64,000 bases of DNA from Comamonadaceae bacterium (GTDB lineage: Bacteria; Pseudomonadota; Gammaproteobacteria; Burkholderiales; Burkholderiaceae_C), in assembly GCA_947451385.1 (NCBI GenBank), contig CANFYZ010000002.1, positions 46,515 to 110,514 of the forward strand, written 5' to 3'. Positions 16,901 to 24,932 of the stretch are shown one piece after another. The position numbers and the translations under genes were made by a program. Within the stretch, counting starts at the first letter, position 1. Each line of letters starts with the position of its first letter. A model generated the notes under the pieces. It had not been told where the DNA came from, searched no databases, and was given only the letters and a program-made list of their open reading frames with translations.

Positions 16901-17077
16901 GGTGTCTGCAGTGCCACCGGACCCTCATCCTGAACCGGGGGTTCAGGTGGGCGAGGGCAGACTGACGTTGGGTTCGTCTGACGCGAGACGATCACGCTCA
17001 CCAGTCGATGTACCAAGCCCGAGCTCAATGAGCATTGGTTCAAGGAAATATAAAGCCCAGCATGCACTGCAGACCGG
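16901..17077 (-). ncRNA. ssrS: 6S RNA (RNA polymerase-binding regulatory RNA)
   Basis: On the minus strand, bases 17074-17064 and 16914-16904 form a perfect 11-bp terminal stem (GTCTGCAGTGC with GCACTGCAGAC). Inside lie segments resembling bacterial 6S RNA: a TTGGTGAGC-like stretch read as ACTGGTGAGC, and a hairpin CACCTGAACC...GGTTCAGG like the E. coli CACCUUGAACC...GGUUCAAGG. The length of about 177 nt and the position directly downstream of zapA match the conserved zapA-ssrS order. 6S RNA sequesters sigma70 holoenzyme in stationary phase. Confidence 0.88.
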
Positions 17078-17081
17078 GTGA

Positions 17082-17087
17082 ATTGTA
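17082..17087 (-). promoter_or_regulatory. Putative -10 box of the 6S RNA promoter
   Basis: TACAAT on the minus strand lies about 7 bp before the predicted 5' end of 6S RNA, the expected distance. No convincing -35 hexamer is visible. Confidence 0.55.
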
Positions 17088-17115
17088 GGCCAAATGGTCT
17101 GTTTGGCGGTGTCGC

Positions 17116-17457
17116 TTAAATCAATTGACCGTCACGGCCCAGGGTCTGGTCAAGGCGCTGCAACAACTGGTTCAGGCGTTCTGAATCCGTGTCAGACAGG
17201 GGCGCGGGTGGGGCGGCGGGGGAGAGGGTGTTGGGCAAAACCTCGGTGTTCGCTGACGCATTGGCATCGAAGGCCAAGTTCAAGGCCGCCAATACCGCAA
17301 TGCGGTCGCGCGCCTTGATTTTGCCGGCGTCGCGGATCTTGCACATGGCCGCATCCACCTTGCTGACGGCCGCCAACAACTGCGGCTCGCCGCCCTCGGG
17401 GCAACCCAGCAGATAGCTTTGGCCCATGATTTGGACTTCCAATTGCTTTGAACTCAT
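17116..17457 (-). CDS. zapA: Cell division protein ZapA
   Basis: A 113-residue ZapA family protein (MSSKQLEVQIMGQSYLLGCPEG...LAAVSKVDAAM) with the globular N-terminal domain and a C-terminal coiled coil (SERLNQLLQRLDQTL). ZapA cross-links FtsZ filaments at the division ring. Its start overlaps the stop of the small coiled-coil gene upstream by 4 bp, and 6S RNA follows it downstream, the conserved proteobacterial order. Confidence 0.92.
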   Translation of the reverse strand: MSSKQLEVQIMGQSYLLGCPEGGEPQLLAAVSKVDAAMCKIRDAGKIKARDRIAVLAALNLAFDANASANTEVLPNTLSPAAPPAPLSDTDSERLNQLLQRLDQTLGRDGQLI

Positions 17458-17675
17458 GGCGCGGCATCCGGTGCAGAAGGGGCGGGCAAGCGCTCGATCA
17501 GGCTGTCAATCCGTGCGCGGGCAGCTGCCAGCCGGGACTTCAGCAAATCGCGCTCTTGGGACAGGGCAGATACTTGCTGACGCAGCAACTCATTGGTGCG
17601 AGTCAGCTCCTCGTGGCGCAGCAACAGGTGCTCAACACGTTCCGCAATCAGGTCGATGGTGTGATGGTTTGTCAT
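17454..17675 (-). CDS. Small coiled-coil protein (TIGR02449/ZapB-like), partner of ZapA
   Basis: A 73-residue, almost entirely coiled-coil protein (ERVEHLLLRHEELTRTNELLRQQVSALSQERDLL). This matches the TIGR02449/ZapB-like proteins encoded upstream of zapA. It probably works at the division septum with ZapA; this is inferred from position and form. The ATG at 17675 was chosen over a TTG nine bases upstream. The stop overlaps the zapA ATG, implying translational coupling. Confidence 0.8.
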   Translation of the reverse strand: MTNHHTIDLIAERVEHLLLRHEELTRTNELLRQQVSALSQERDLLKSRLAAARARIDSLIERLPAPSAPDAAP

Positions 17676-17727
17676 GGCCGACAAAAAGTGAATCGCTCTA
17701 TTGTAGGGTTGAAGACAGGTTCAAACT

Positions 17728-17733
17728 TACAAT
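17728..17733 (+). promoter_or_regulatory. Putative -10 element ahead of the cobalamin riboswitch
   Basis: TACAAT lies just upstream of the predicted riboswitch 5' end (about 17738-17740). A -35 hexamer at normal spacing is not obvious. On the opposite strand another TACAAT (17705-17700) could serve the zapB-like/zapA operon. Confidence 0.45.
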
Positions 17734-17737
17734 CTGG

Positions 17738-17990
17738 GTTGTTGGTGCTCGCGGCGTGGTTCACAGGCCGCAGTTCAACGGGAAGCAGGAGGGTGGCGTC
17801 GCTCGCACGACGCCGTCTAACCTGCGCTGCCCCCGCAACGGTCAAGCGGACGAACTTCTTGCAAGTTCCGTCTCTGTCAACATGCCACTGGTCGCCTTGA
17901 ACAAGCGATTGGGAAGGCGACAGAGGTTGTCTCCGCCAGCCCGGATACCGGCCAACAAGGTGACACGCCCGCAAGGGCGTGTCGTGAAGC
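17738..17990 (+). promoter_or_regulatory. Cobalamin (B12) riboswitch controlling the btu operon
   Basis: The leader carries the conserved elements in order: a 5' GGTGCTCG stem strand, AACGGGAAGCAGG, the core GCTGCCCCCGCAACGGTC, and the B12 box AGCCCGGATACCGGCC at 17938-17953. A perfect 9-bp hairpin with a GCAA loop (17962-17983) follows and probably forms P13 and/or part of the expression platform. No U-tract follows it, so translational control is more likely than termination. The next gene, btuB, is the expected target. Confidence 0.93.
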
Positions 17991-18040
17991 CCAAGCACTG
18001 TCGGGGAAGGCGGTGAGGGTGTTTGTCTTGTCTGTTGCTG

Positions 18041-20050
18041 ATGAAAATTTATTTCGCCCCGTTTCGCATGGGCCATTGGGCCTGGGTTGGTTCGTGCTTT
18101 TTTGTGATTTTTTCGGCGCAAGCCCAGTCGACTTCGACTTTGCAAAGGCTGCCCACCGAAAACCCTGAAGTGGTGATCACGGGTAACCGCCAAATCCAAC
18201 AAAATCTTCAGGTGCCCGGGTTGCTCACGGTGATCACGCGCCAACAAATTGAGGACGCCGGCGCCGCCACCGTCAACGAGTCGATCATGCGGTTGGCGGG
18301 GGTGATTGGAACGCCCAGTTTGTATGGCGGTAATGAATATGCCCTGGACCTGGGCGGTTATGGCGATACGGCATCGAGTAACACAGTGGTCATTCTTGAC
18401 GGTGTGCCCTTGCGTGAAGCAGATCAAAGTGAGACCCGCCTGTCCGCCATTCCGGTAGAGCAAGTCGAACGCATTGAGATTTACCGGGGTTCTGGCAATG
18501 TTTTGTACGGCGAAGGTGCGTCAGCCGGGGTGATCCATGTCATCACCCGGGCTTCTGCTGGCCGGGTGCAGCCAGAGGCTTCAGGGTCGGTGGCCCTCAG
18601 CAAGGGAAGTTGGGGCGCCCAGGAGGTCCGGTCCCATGTCTCCAAGGGCTTTGAATCGGTCGAGGTCAATGCGTCAGTGGTTGACGCACGATCAGATGGC
18701 TACCGTGCACACGCCCGCCATGAAAGTACCAGCGGCCAATTGGCGCTCAAAGGCTTATCGGAGAGTTGGCGTTGGGGTGTCCATTTGGCGGCAGAAGAAG
18801 TCCAGGCCCGGACACCGGGTTCATTGACGCTGGCCCAGTTTGAGTCGAACCCGCGTCAGGCGCAACCGGATTCTTTAACCCACGATACCCGCATGAAAGT
18901 CAAAGCCGAACGCTATGCGGCGTTTGCAGAAACCGCCTTGGCCGGCGTGACCTTCAGAGCAGACGTGGCCCAAAGGCATCGCAGCTTTGATGCCGTGTCT
19001 GTTTTATATGGTTTACGCACCCCCCTGACGTTTGAAACCCAATCCGACTACCTGAGTCTGTCAGGGCGCAAACAGGTGCTGTTTGATGAAGGACAAAGCA
19101 ACTTTCTGGTTGGTTTGGAAACCACGGCCTGGGACCAGTCGCGGGTGTATCCGACCTACCCCAGCTGGGGGACCGTCCTGCTGGATTCCCGGTCGCGTGG
19201 TTTCTATGTCAAAAGCGACACCGATTTCAATGCCGCTGGCGTTCGCCTCAGTGCGGGCTGGCGTGAGGAGTCGTTTAAGCGAAATCAGTTGTTCACGGGC
19301 CTCAAAACCAGCTTGGATGAAACCCCCCGTGCTTGGGACGTGGGCCTGTCGAAAAGTCTGAACGCACAAAATGCCATCTATGTCCGGTACGCCCAAAGTT
19401 TTCGTTTGCCTAACCTCGACGAATTCACGACGCCCGCCTATGACCTGAGCTTCAACCCGATCAATCTGCGGCCTCAAACAGACCGCACCCGCGAAATCGG
19501 ATGGAAGCGCAGCGCGGGCGCCAACCATGTGATGGGTGTTCGCCTCTACAGAACCCAGTTGCGCAACGAGATCATCTATGACCCCGCGCAGTATGGAAAC
19601 ATCAATCTGGAGGCCACCCAGCGCCAGGGTCTGGACGTGCATGCGACCGTGGCGCCCCTGCCCAAGCTGGTGCTGACCGCCTCGGTGGGTTGGCGAGAAA
19701 CCCAGATTGAATATGGCGCGAATTCAGGAAAGTCCATGCCCATGGCTGCCAAGGAGGTGGCCAGCCTGCGCGCCGATTGGTCTCCGATGGCCGGTCATCA
19801 ACTGGGTGGCGGTTGGATGTATGTCGGCCGACAGTTCATCTCGGGAGACTTCGCCAACGAACAGAGCATGCCCAGCTACACCGTGATGGACATGCGCTAC
19901 AGCTACCGCATCGCTGCATGGGAGCTCTCCGCCGTCGTGCGTAATTTGACCGATAAAAAATATTTTTCATACGCCACCACAACCGGCGGCTATTCTGTCT
20001 ATCCCGACTCGGCAAGGTCGCTCCTTTTCACCGCGCGTTACCGTTACTGA
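18041..20050 (+). CDS. btuB: TonB-dependent cobalamin receptor BtuB
   Basis: Outer-membrane TonB-dependent receptor (669 residues). A signal peptide ends near FSAQAQST, followed by a TonB-box-like PEVVITGNR, a plug domain (TVITRQQIEDAGAATVNESIMRL; DGVPLREADQSETRLSAIPVEQVERIEIYRG) and a 22-strand-type barrel ending in aromatic Tyr. The B12 riboswitch upstream and btuFCD downstream identify cobalamin as the ligand. The ATG at 18041 is preferred to an in-frame TTG at 18023; neither has a strong Shine-Dalgarno, which may be the riboswitch-controlled step. Confidence 0.93.
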   Translation: MKIYFAPFRMGHWAWVGSCFFVIFSAQAQSTSTLQRLPTENPEVVITGNRQIQQNLQVPGLLTVITRQQIEDAGAATVNESIMRLAGVIGTPSLYGGNEYALDLGGYGDTASSNTVVILDGVPLREADQSETRLSAIPVEQVERIEIYRGSGNVLYGEGASAGVIHVITRASAGRVQPEASGSVALSKGSWGAQEVRSHVSKGFESVEVNASVVDARSDGYRAHARHESTSGQLALKGLSESWRWGVHLAAEEVQARTPGSLTLAQFESNPRQAQPDSLTHDTRMKVKAERYAAFAETALAGVTFRADVAQRHRSFDAVSVLYGLRTPLTFETQSDYLSLSGRKQVLFDEGQSNFLVGLETTAWDQSRVYPTYPSWGTVLLDSRSRGFYVKSDTDFNAAGVRLSAGWREESFKRNQLFTGLKTSLDETPRAWDVGLSKSLNAQNAIYVRYAQSFRLPNLDEFTTPAYDLSFNPINLRPQTDRTREIGWKRSAGANHVMGVRLYRTQLRNEIIYDPAQYGNINLEATQRQGLDVHATVAPLPKLVLTASVGWRETQIEYGANSGKSMPMAAKEVASLRADWSPMAGHQLGGGWMYVGRQFISGDFANEQSMPSYTVMDMRYSYRIAAWELSAVVRNLTDKKYFSYATTTGGYSVYPDSARSLLFTARYRY

Positions 20051-20055
20051 ACCTG

Positions 20056-20865
20056 ATGAACCCCTTAGTGCTTGGCCCCCAACGCATCGTCTGCTTGACC
20101 GAGGAGACGACGGAGTGGTTGTACCTGTTGGGGCAGGAGCGGCGCATTGTGGGGATTTCGGGGTACACGGTGCGCCCGCGCCGGGCGCGTGAGGAAAAGC
20201 CCAAGGTCAGCGCGTTCTTGACTGCCAAGATCGACAAGATTTTGGCGCTTGAGCCCGATTGCGTGTTCGGATTTTCAGACTTGCAAGCCGACATTGCTTC
20301 GGCGCTGATCCGCGCCGGGGTGCAGGTCACGGTGTTCAACCAGCGCAGCGTGGACGAGATTTTTTCCATGCTCTTCCAAGTGGGTGCGATGGTGGGCGAG
20401 GCGGAGCAGGCGCGTGCCCGCATCGCGCAGATGCAGGCCAATTTGCAAGCCTTGCGCGCCCAGGCGGCGACTTTCACGCGCCGCCCGAGGGTCTACTTTG
20501 AGGAGTGGGACCAGCCCCACATCAGTGGCATCCGCTGGGTCTCTGAGCTGATCGGCATCGCCGGTGGCGACGACATCTTTCCTGAATTGGCGGTCCAGTC
20601 CCTGGGCAAAGACCGCATCATTGCCGACGGGCAAACCATCGTCGACCGCGCCCCTGACATCGTCATCGGCTCCTGGTGCGGGAAGAAGTTTCGCCCCGAA
20701 AAAGTCGCCCAACGCCCCGGCTGGCAAGACGTGCCGGCCGTGCGCGACGCGCAGCTGTTTGAAATCAAGTCGGTCGATATCTTGCAGCCCGGGCCTGCTG
20801 CGCTGACCGATGGCGTGGCGCAGCTGCACCGCATCATGGCCCAATGGGCGCAGCAACATGGTTGA
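20056..20865 (+). CDS. BtuF-like corrinoid-binding protein lacking a signal peptide
   Basis: A 269-residue protein with the fold signatures of class III periplasmic binding proteins (PQRIVCLTEETTEWLYLLG; KIDKILALEPDCVFGFSD; a long helix around residues 110-145; IVDRAPDIVIGSW). It has no signal peptide: the ATG lies 5 bp after the btuB stop and the conserved domain begins at about residue 7. It is therefore predicted to be cytoplasmic. It overlaps btuF by 8 bp within the riboswitch-controlled operon, suggesting a cobalamin-handling role inside the cell; that role is inference. Confidence 0.8.
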   Translation: MNPLVLGPQRIVCLTEETTEWLYLLGQERRIVGISGYTVRPRRAREEKPKVSAFLTAKIDKILALEPDCVFGFSDLQADIASALIRAGVQVTVFNQRSVDEIFSMLFQVGAMVGEAEQARARIAQMQANLQALRAQAATFTRRPRVYFEEWDQPHISGIRWVSELIGIAGGDDIFPELAVQSLGKDRIIADGQTIVDRAPDIVIGSWCGKKFRPEKVAQRPGWQDVPAVRDAQLFEIKSVDILQPGPAALTDGVAQLHRIMAQWAQQHG

Positions 20866-21763
20866 AGGCCGCGCCATCGCCAGGACCCTGCGCCTGTTTT
20901 TCGGGGCGCTGTGTTTCAGCCCCATGCTGGCCGCAGCCTTGACGGTGCAGGACGACCGCCATCAAGCGGTCGAGTTGGCGCGGCCGGCCCAGCGCATCGT
21001 CAGCTTGTTGCCTTCTCTCACTGAAACGGTCTGCGCTTTAGGCGCGTGCAACCGACTCGTCGGCGTGGACCGTTATTCCAACTGGCCCGCTTCGGTAAAC
21101 ACTTTGCCGCGCTTGGGCGGGGGCATTGACCCGAATATCGAAGCCATCGTCGCCGCTAGGCCTGACTTGGTGCTGTTGGCGGGCTCCACCCGCGGCGTGG
21201 AGCGGCTGCAGTCGCTGGGCCTGACGGTGCTGCAACTGGAGCCCCGCACCCATGAGGATACCGAGCGCGTGCTGCACACCGTGGCTGCGGCGCTGGGTTT
21301 GCCGCGCAGTGAGAGCGAGCGTGTCTGGCGCGAGATCGAGGCCGGTGTCAAGGCGGCTGCGCAGTCGCTCACGCCGGCCGCACGGGCGCAGCGGGTCTAT
21401 GTCGAGGTCAGCCCTGCGCCTTATGGCGCGAGCGAGTCGTCTTTTATTGGCGAGACCTTGCGCCGCCTGGGCGTGGGCAACATCTTGCCTGCAGCCATGG
21501 GGCCGTTTCCCAAAGTCAATCCTGAGTTCGTGGTGCGGGCGCAGCCGGATGCTATTTTGATCGGCGACAGTTCACGCGCCAGCATGGTGCAGCGCCCCGG
21601 CTGGGCGCAGCTGCCTGCGCTGCGTGACCAGCGCGTGTGCGCCTTCCCGCAAACGCAGGCCGATATTTTGGTGCGCCCCGGACCGCGCCTGGCCGAAGCG
21701 GCGCAGCTCATGGTGCAGTGTCTCAACCGGACGGCCGCTTTGCCGCACAAGGCTCAGCCATGA
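20858..21763 (+). CDS. btuF: Vitamin B12 ABC transporter periplasmic binding protein BtuF
   Basis: A 301-residue class III solute-binding protein with an N-terminal signal peptide (LRLFFGALCFSPMLAAALT) and the PAQRIVSLLPSLTETVCALGACNRLVGVDRYSNWP segment typical of BtuF. It captures cobalamin in the periplasm and delivers it to BtuCD. The ATG at 20858 lies within the last codons of the preceding gene (8-bp overlap), and its TGA overlaps the btuC ATG. The open frame reaches back to 20810, but that start would place extra residues before the signal peptide. Confidence 0.92.
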   Translation: MVEGRAIARTLRLFFGALCFSPMLAAALTVQDDRHQAVELARPAQRIVSLLPSLTETVCALGACNRLVGVDRYSNWPASVNTLPRLGGGIDPNIEAIVAARPDLVLLAGSTRGVERLQSLGLTVLQLEPRTHEDTERVLHTVAAALGLPRSESERVWREIEAGVKAAAQSLTPAARAQRVYVEVSPAPYGASESSFIGETLRRLGVGNILPAAMGPFPKVNPEFVVRAQPDAILIGDSSRASMVQRPGWAQLPALRDQRVCAFPQTQADILVRPGPRLAEAAQLMVQCLNRTAALPHKAQP

Positions 21764-22776
21764 CGCATGCCATGACCCGCGAGACTGTGCGCTGGGCTGG
21801 GGTGCTGGCGCTGTTGGGGCTGGCGGTCATGGCGCTGGGTCTGGGCGTGGGCAGTCAGGGGTGGGAAGCGATCAGCGTGATGGGCGGGGACCCGGTGCAG
21901 CAGCAAATCGTCTGGGACATTCGCTGGCCGCGCAGCCTGGGCGCATGGCTGGCGGGGGCCCTGCTGGGACTGGCCGGTGCTGTGGCGCAAGGCTTGTTCC
22001 GCAACCCGCTGGCCGATCCGTATTTGCTGGGCAGCGCCTCGGGCGCCTCGTTGGGGGTCAGCCTGTATCTCAGCGTTGCAGGCGGCTCGGTGTTGGGTGC
22101 CGGCGGGTGGCAACGCTTGGGCATGACCGGCGCGGCCTTTGTGGGCGCGGTGGGGGCGGTGCTGCTCACGCTGCTGCTGGCGCGTGGCGTGCAGCAAACC
22201 CTGCGTTTATTGCTGGCCGGTGTGGTGGTGGGGGTGGTATTGGGCGCGCTGGCCTCCTTGGCCGCGTTGCTGCAACCGCAGGTGTTGCAGGCCATGCAGG
22301 GTTTTATGTTGGGCTCGACGGCTTTTGTGGGGTGGGCCTCTTGTGCGCTCATGGCGGGTGCATTGGCTGTGTCTTTGGGCGTGGGCGTGGCGCTTGCGCG
22401 CGTGCTGGACGCACTCACCCTCGGCGAAGCCACGGCGCGCAGCCTGGGCGTGCCTCTGGGGGCTGCGCGCATCGGCTTGATTGCGGTGTTGTCATTGGCC
22501 ACGGGCGCGGCGGTGGCGCAAACGGGTTTGATCGCATTTGTCGGCCTGGCTGCGCCGCATGCGGTGCGCTCACGCGTCCACACCACGCACGCCGGGCTGC
22601 TGGTCTTGTCGGCGCTCATGGGGGGCGTGCTGCTGCAGTCGGCCGATGTGCTGGCGCGTGGGCTCCTGGCACCGCAAGACTTGCCGGTGGGCATGTTCAC
22701 GGCGGTGCTGGGCGGCGTGTATTTGCTGTGGCGCATGCAACGTGTACATCCTGCTGTGAACGGAGACCGCACATGA
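21760..22776 (+). CDS. btuC: Vitamin B12 ABC transporter permease BtuC
   Basis: FecCD-family permease (338 residues) with about ten membrane spans. Recognisable motifs are WDIRWPRSLGAWLAGALLGLAGAVAQGLFRNPLADPYLLG and, near the C-terminus, GLIAFVGLAAPHAVR. It forms the inner-membrane channel for cobalamin. The ATG at 21760 overlaps the btuF stop (ATGA), and its own stop overlaps the btuD start, so F, C and D are translationally coupled. Confidence 0.94.
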   Translation: MTHAMTRETVRWAGVLALLGLAVMALGLGVGSQGWEAISVMGGDPVQQQIVWDIRWPRSLGAWLAGALLGLAGAVAQGLFRNPLADPYLLGSASGASLGVSLYLSVAGGSVLGAGGWQRLGMTGAAFVGAVGAVLLTLLLARGVQQTLRLLLAGVVVGVVLGALASLAALLQPQVLQAMQGFMLGSTAFVGWASCALMAGALAVSLGVGVALARVLDALTLGEATARSLGVPLGAARIGLIAVLSLATGAAVAQTGLIAFVGLAAPHAVRSRVHTTHAGLLVLSALMGGVLLQSADVLARGLLAPQDLPVGMFTAVLGGVYLLWRMQRVHPAVNGDRT

Positions 22777-23549
22777 ACGCCCCCATGCCTTGGGCCTTGC
22801 AGACCCGTGGGTTGCAGGTGCAGCTCGGCGGACGCGCTGTTTTGCACGGGGTGGATCTGGACATTGCCTCTGGCGAATGGACCTGTGTGGTGGGCCCCAA
22901 CGGCGCGGGCAAATCCACCTTGCTCAAGGCCGTGGCGGGCTTGCTGCCCGCGCAGGGGCAGGTGCGCTGGCAAGGCCAGGAACGAGACGCGATGCAACGG
23001 CGAGAGCGTGCGCGCTTGCTCTCGTGGCTGGGGCAGGGTGAGGCCGTCTCGCTGGATTTGCGCGTCTATGACGTGGCCATGCTGGGCCGCCTGCCGCACC
23101 AAGACTGGCTGGCCGCACCCAGTGCACAAGACCAGGCCATGGTCAAAGCCGCGCTCCAAGCCACCCAGGCTTGGGACTGGCGCGAGCGCAGCCTGGGTGA
23201 ACTCTCTGGCGGCGAGCGCCAACGCGTGTTGTTGGCCCGTGCCATGGCGGGCAACGCGCCGCTGATGCTGATGGACGAACCCATGGCCAACCTGGACCCA
23301 CCGCACCAGGTCGATTGGTTGGAGCAGGTGCAGTGCCTGCGCGCCCAGGGCACCACGGTGCTCAGTGTCTTGCACGAGATTGGCATGGCCCTGCAAGCTG
23401 ACAGTCTGGTGGTCATGCGCGAGGGGCGTGTGGTGCACCATGGCGCAGCGTCAGACGCGGCCACGCGGCAGGCCATTGAAGACGTGTTTGCGCAGCGCAT
23501 CCGCATCCTGGCCGTCGATGGGCAGTGGGTGGTGCTGCCCAGAGCCTGA
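22773..23549 (+). CDS. btuD: Vitamin B12 ABC transporter ATPase BtuD
   Basis: ABC ATPase (258 residues) with Walker A GPNGAGKST, signature LSGGERQ and Walker B LMLMDEP. It powers cobalamin import through BtuC. The frame is open for more than 1 kb upstream inside btuC, but this is a shadow; the ATG at 22773 with GGAGA upstream and the ATGA overlap with btuC decide the start. Last gene of the operon. Confidence 0.93.
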   Translation: MNAPMPWALQTRGLQVQLGGRAVLHGVDLDIASGEWTCVVGPNGAGKSTLLKAVAGLLPAQGQVRWQGQERDAMQRRERARLLSWLGQGEAVSLDLRVYDVAMLGRLPHQDWLAAPSAQDQAMVKAALQATQAWDWRERSLGELSGGERQRVLLARAMAGNAPLMLMDEPMANLDPPHQVDWLEQVQCLRAQGTTVLSVLHEIGMALQADSLVVMREGRVVHHGAASDAATRQAIEDVFAQRIRILAVDGQWVVLPRA

Positions 23550-23634
23550 AAAATGGGATGAACATGCTGGGCTTCAATGGGCTTGGGACCTCAGCGTTTT
23601 TCAAGATTGTTTAAGATACCGCAGGAGAATTCGC

Positions 23635-24840
23635 ATGCACCTCGTTACCCCCCTTCGCCAGGCCCTGGCCCTGGCTGCCTTGAGCACCCTGGCGTGGTCT
23701 GTCCAGGCCCAAACGACTTACAAGATCGGTGAGATCAACAGCTACAAGGCGCAACCCGCGTTTTTAGAGCCCTACAAAAAAGGCATGGAGCTGGCGATCG
23801 ACGAGGTGAATGCGTCCGGCGGCGTGCTGGGCAAAAAACTGGAACTCATCACCCGTGACGACAACGCCAACCCCGGTGACGCCGTGCGCGTGGCCGAAGA
23901 GTTGATCTCGCGCGAAAAAATCGACGTGCTGACCGGCACTTTTTTGTCCAATACCGGCTTGGCCGTGGCCGACTTTGCCAAGCAAAAGAAGGTTTTTTTC
24001 TTGGCCGGCGAGCCTTTGTCAGACAAATTGACTTGGCAAGGTGGCAACGCTTACACCTTCCGTTTGCGCCCAGGCACCTACATGCAAGCAGCCATGTTGG
24101 TGCCCGAGGCGGTGAAGCTGAAGAAAAAACGCTGGGCGGTGGTCTACCCCAACTATGAATATGGCCAGTCGGCGGTCGCTGCGTTCAAAACCTTGCTGAA
24201 AGCCGCCCAACCCGAGGTCGAATTTGTGGCCGAGCAAGCCCCCCCACTGGGCAAGCTGGACGCGGGCAGTGTGGTGCAAGCCCTGGCCGATGCCAAGCCC
24301 GATGCAATTTTCAATGTCTTGTTCGGTGCCGACCTGACCAAATTTGTGCGTGAAGGCAATACCCGTGGCTTGTTCCAAGACCGGGAGGTGGTCAGCCTGC
24401 TGACCGGTGAACCCGAGTATTTGGACGCACTCAAGGACGAGACTCCCAATGGTTGGATCGTCACGGGCTACCCTTGGAGCTCGCTTGCCACGGTGGATCA
24501 CAAGACGTTTTTGCAAGCCTATCAAGCCAAATTCAAAGACTATCCGCGCATGGGCTCGGTCGTGGGTTACGCGCTGATCAAGTCGGTGGCGGCGGGCGTC
24601 GCCAAGGCCCAAGGGGTTGATTCCGATAAATTGCGTGTGGCATTTCGCGGTCTGCAAGTGGCCACACCTTTCGGCAAGATCACCTACCGCGCTGAAGATC
24701 ACCAGTCGACGATGGGGGCTTTCGTCGGACGCACCAAAAATGAGGGCGGCAAAGGGGTGATGGTCGATGCGCGCTACATGGACGGCGCGCAGTTTCAGCC
24801 ATCGGCCGCCGATGTGAAAAAATCTCGCAGCGCCGACTGA
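23635..24840 (+). CDS. ABC transporter substrate-binding protein, branched-chain amino acid (LivJ) type
   Basis: A 401-residue periplasmic binding protein with a signal peptide ending near WSVQAQTT and a Peripla_BP_6 fold (IGEINSYKAQPAFLEPYKKGMELAIDEVNASGGVLGKKLELITRDDN). The ATG at 23635 follows GCAGGAGA. It is the receptor for the downstream livHM-livG-livF genes. Members bind leucine/isoleucine/valine but also amides, urea or aromatic acids, so the ligand is open. Confidence 0.9.
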   Translation: MHLVTPLRQALALAALSTLAWSVQAQTTYKIGEINSYKAQPAFLEPYKKGMELAIDEVNASGGVLGKKLELITRDDNANPGDAVRVAEELISREKIDVLTGTFLSNTGLAVADFAKQKKVFFLAGEPLSDKLTWQGGNAYTFRLRPGTYMQAAMLVPEAVKLKKKRWAVVYPNYEYGQSAVAAFKTLLKAAQPEVEFVAEQAPPLGKLDAGSVVQALADAKPDAIFNVLFGADLTKFVREGNTRGLFQDREVVSLLTGEPEYLDALKDETPNGWIVTGYPWSSLATVDHKTFLQAYQAKFKDYPRMGSVVGYALIKSVAAGVAKAQGVDSDKLRVAFRGLQVATPFGKITYRAEDHQSTMGAFVGRTKNEGGKGVMVDARYMDGAQFQPSAADVKKSRSAD

Positions 24841-24932
24841 CCCGATCGATCACGGCTTTGAGTGGCTGAAGGGCCCCAGGGCATGGCCCACAAGCCGTCC
24901 TGCGGCCCGACTTTTCACGACATCATCCACGC

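Noticed and set aside
21624-22772. Long 5' extension of the btuD frame through btuC
   Set aside because: It is Gly/Arg-rich shadow of btuC; ABC ATPase domain begins only at the ATG at 22773.
21855-23441. 528-residue minus-strand frame across btuC-btuD
   Set aside because: Antisense shadow of conserved ABC transporter genes with low-complexity composition.
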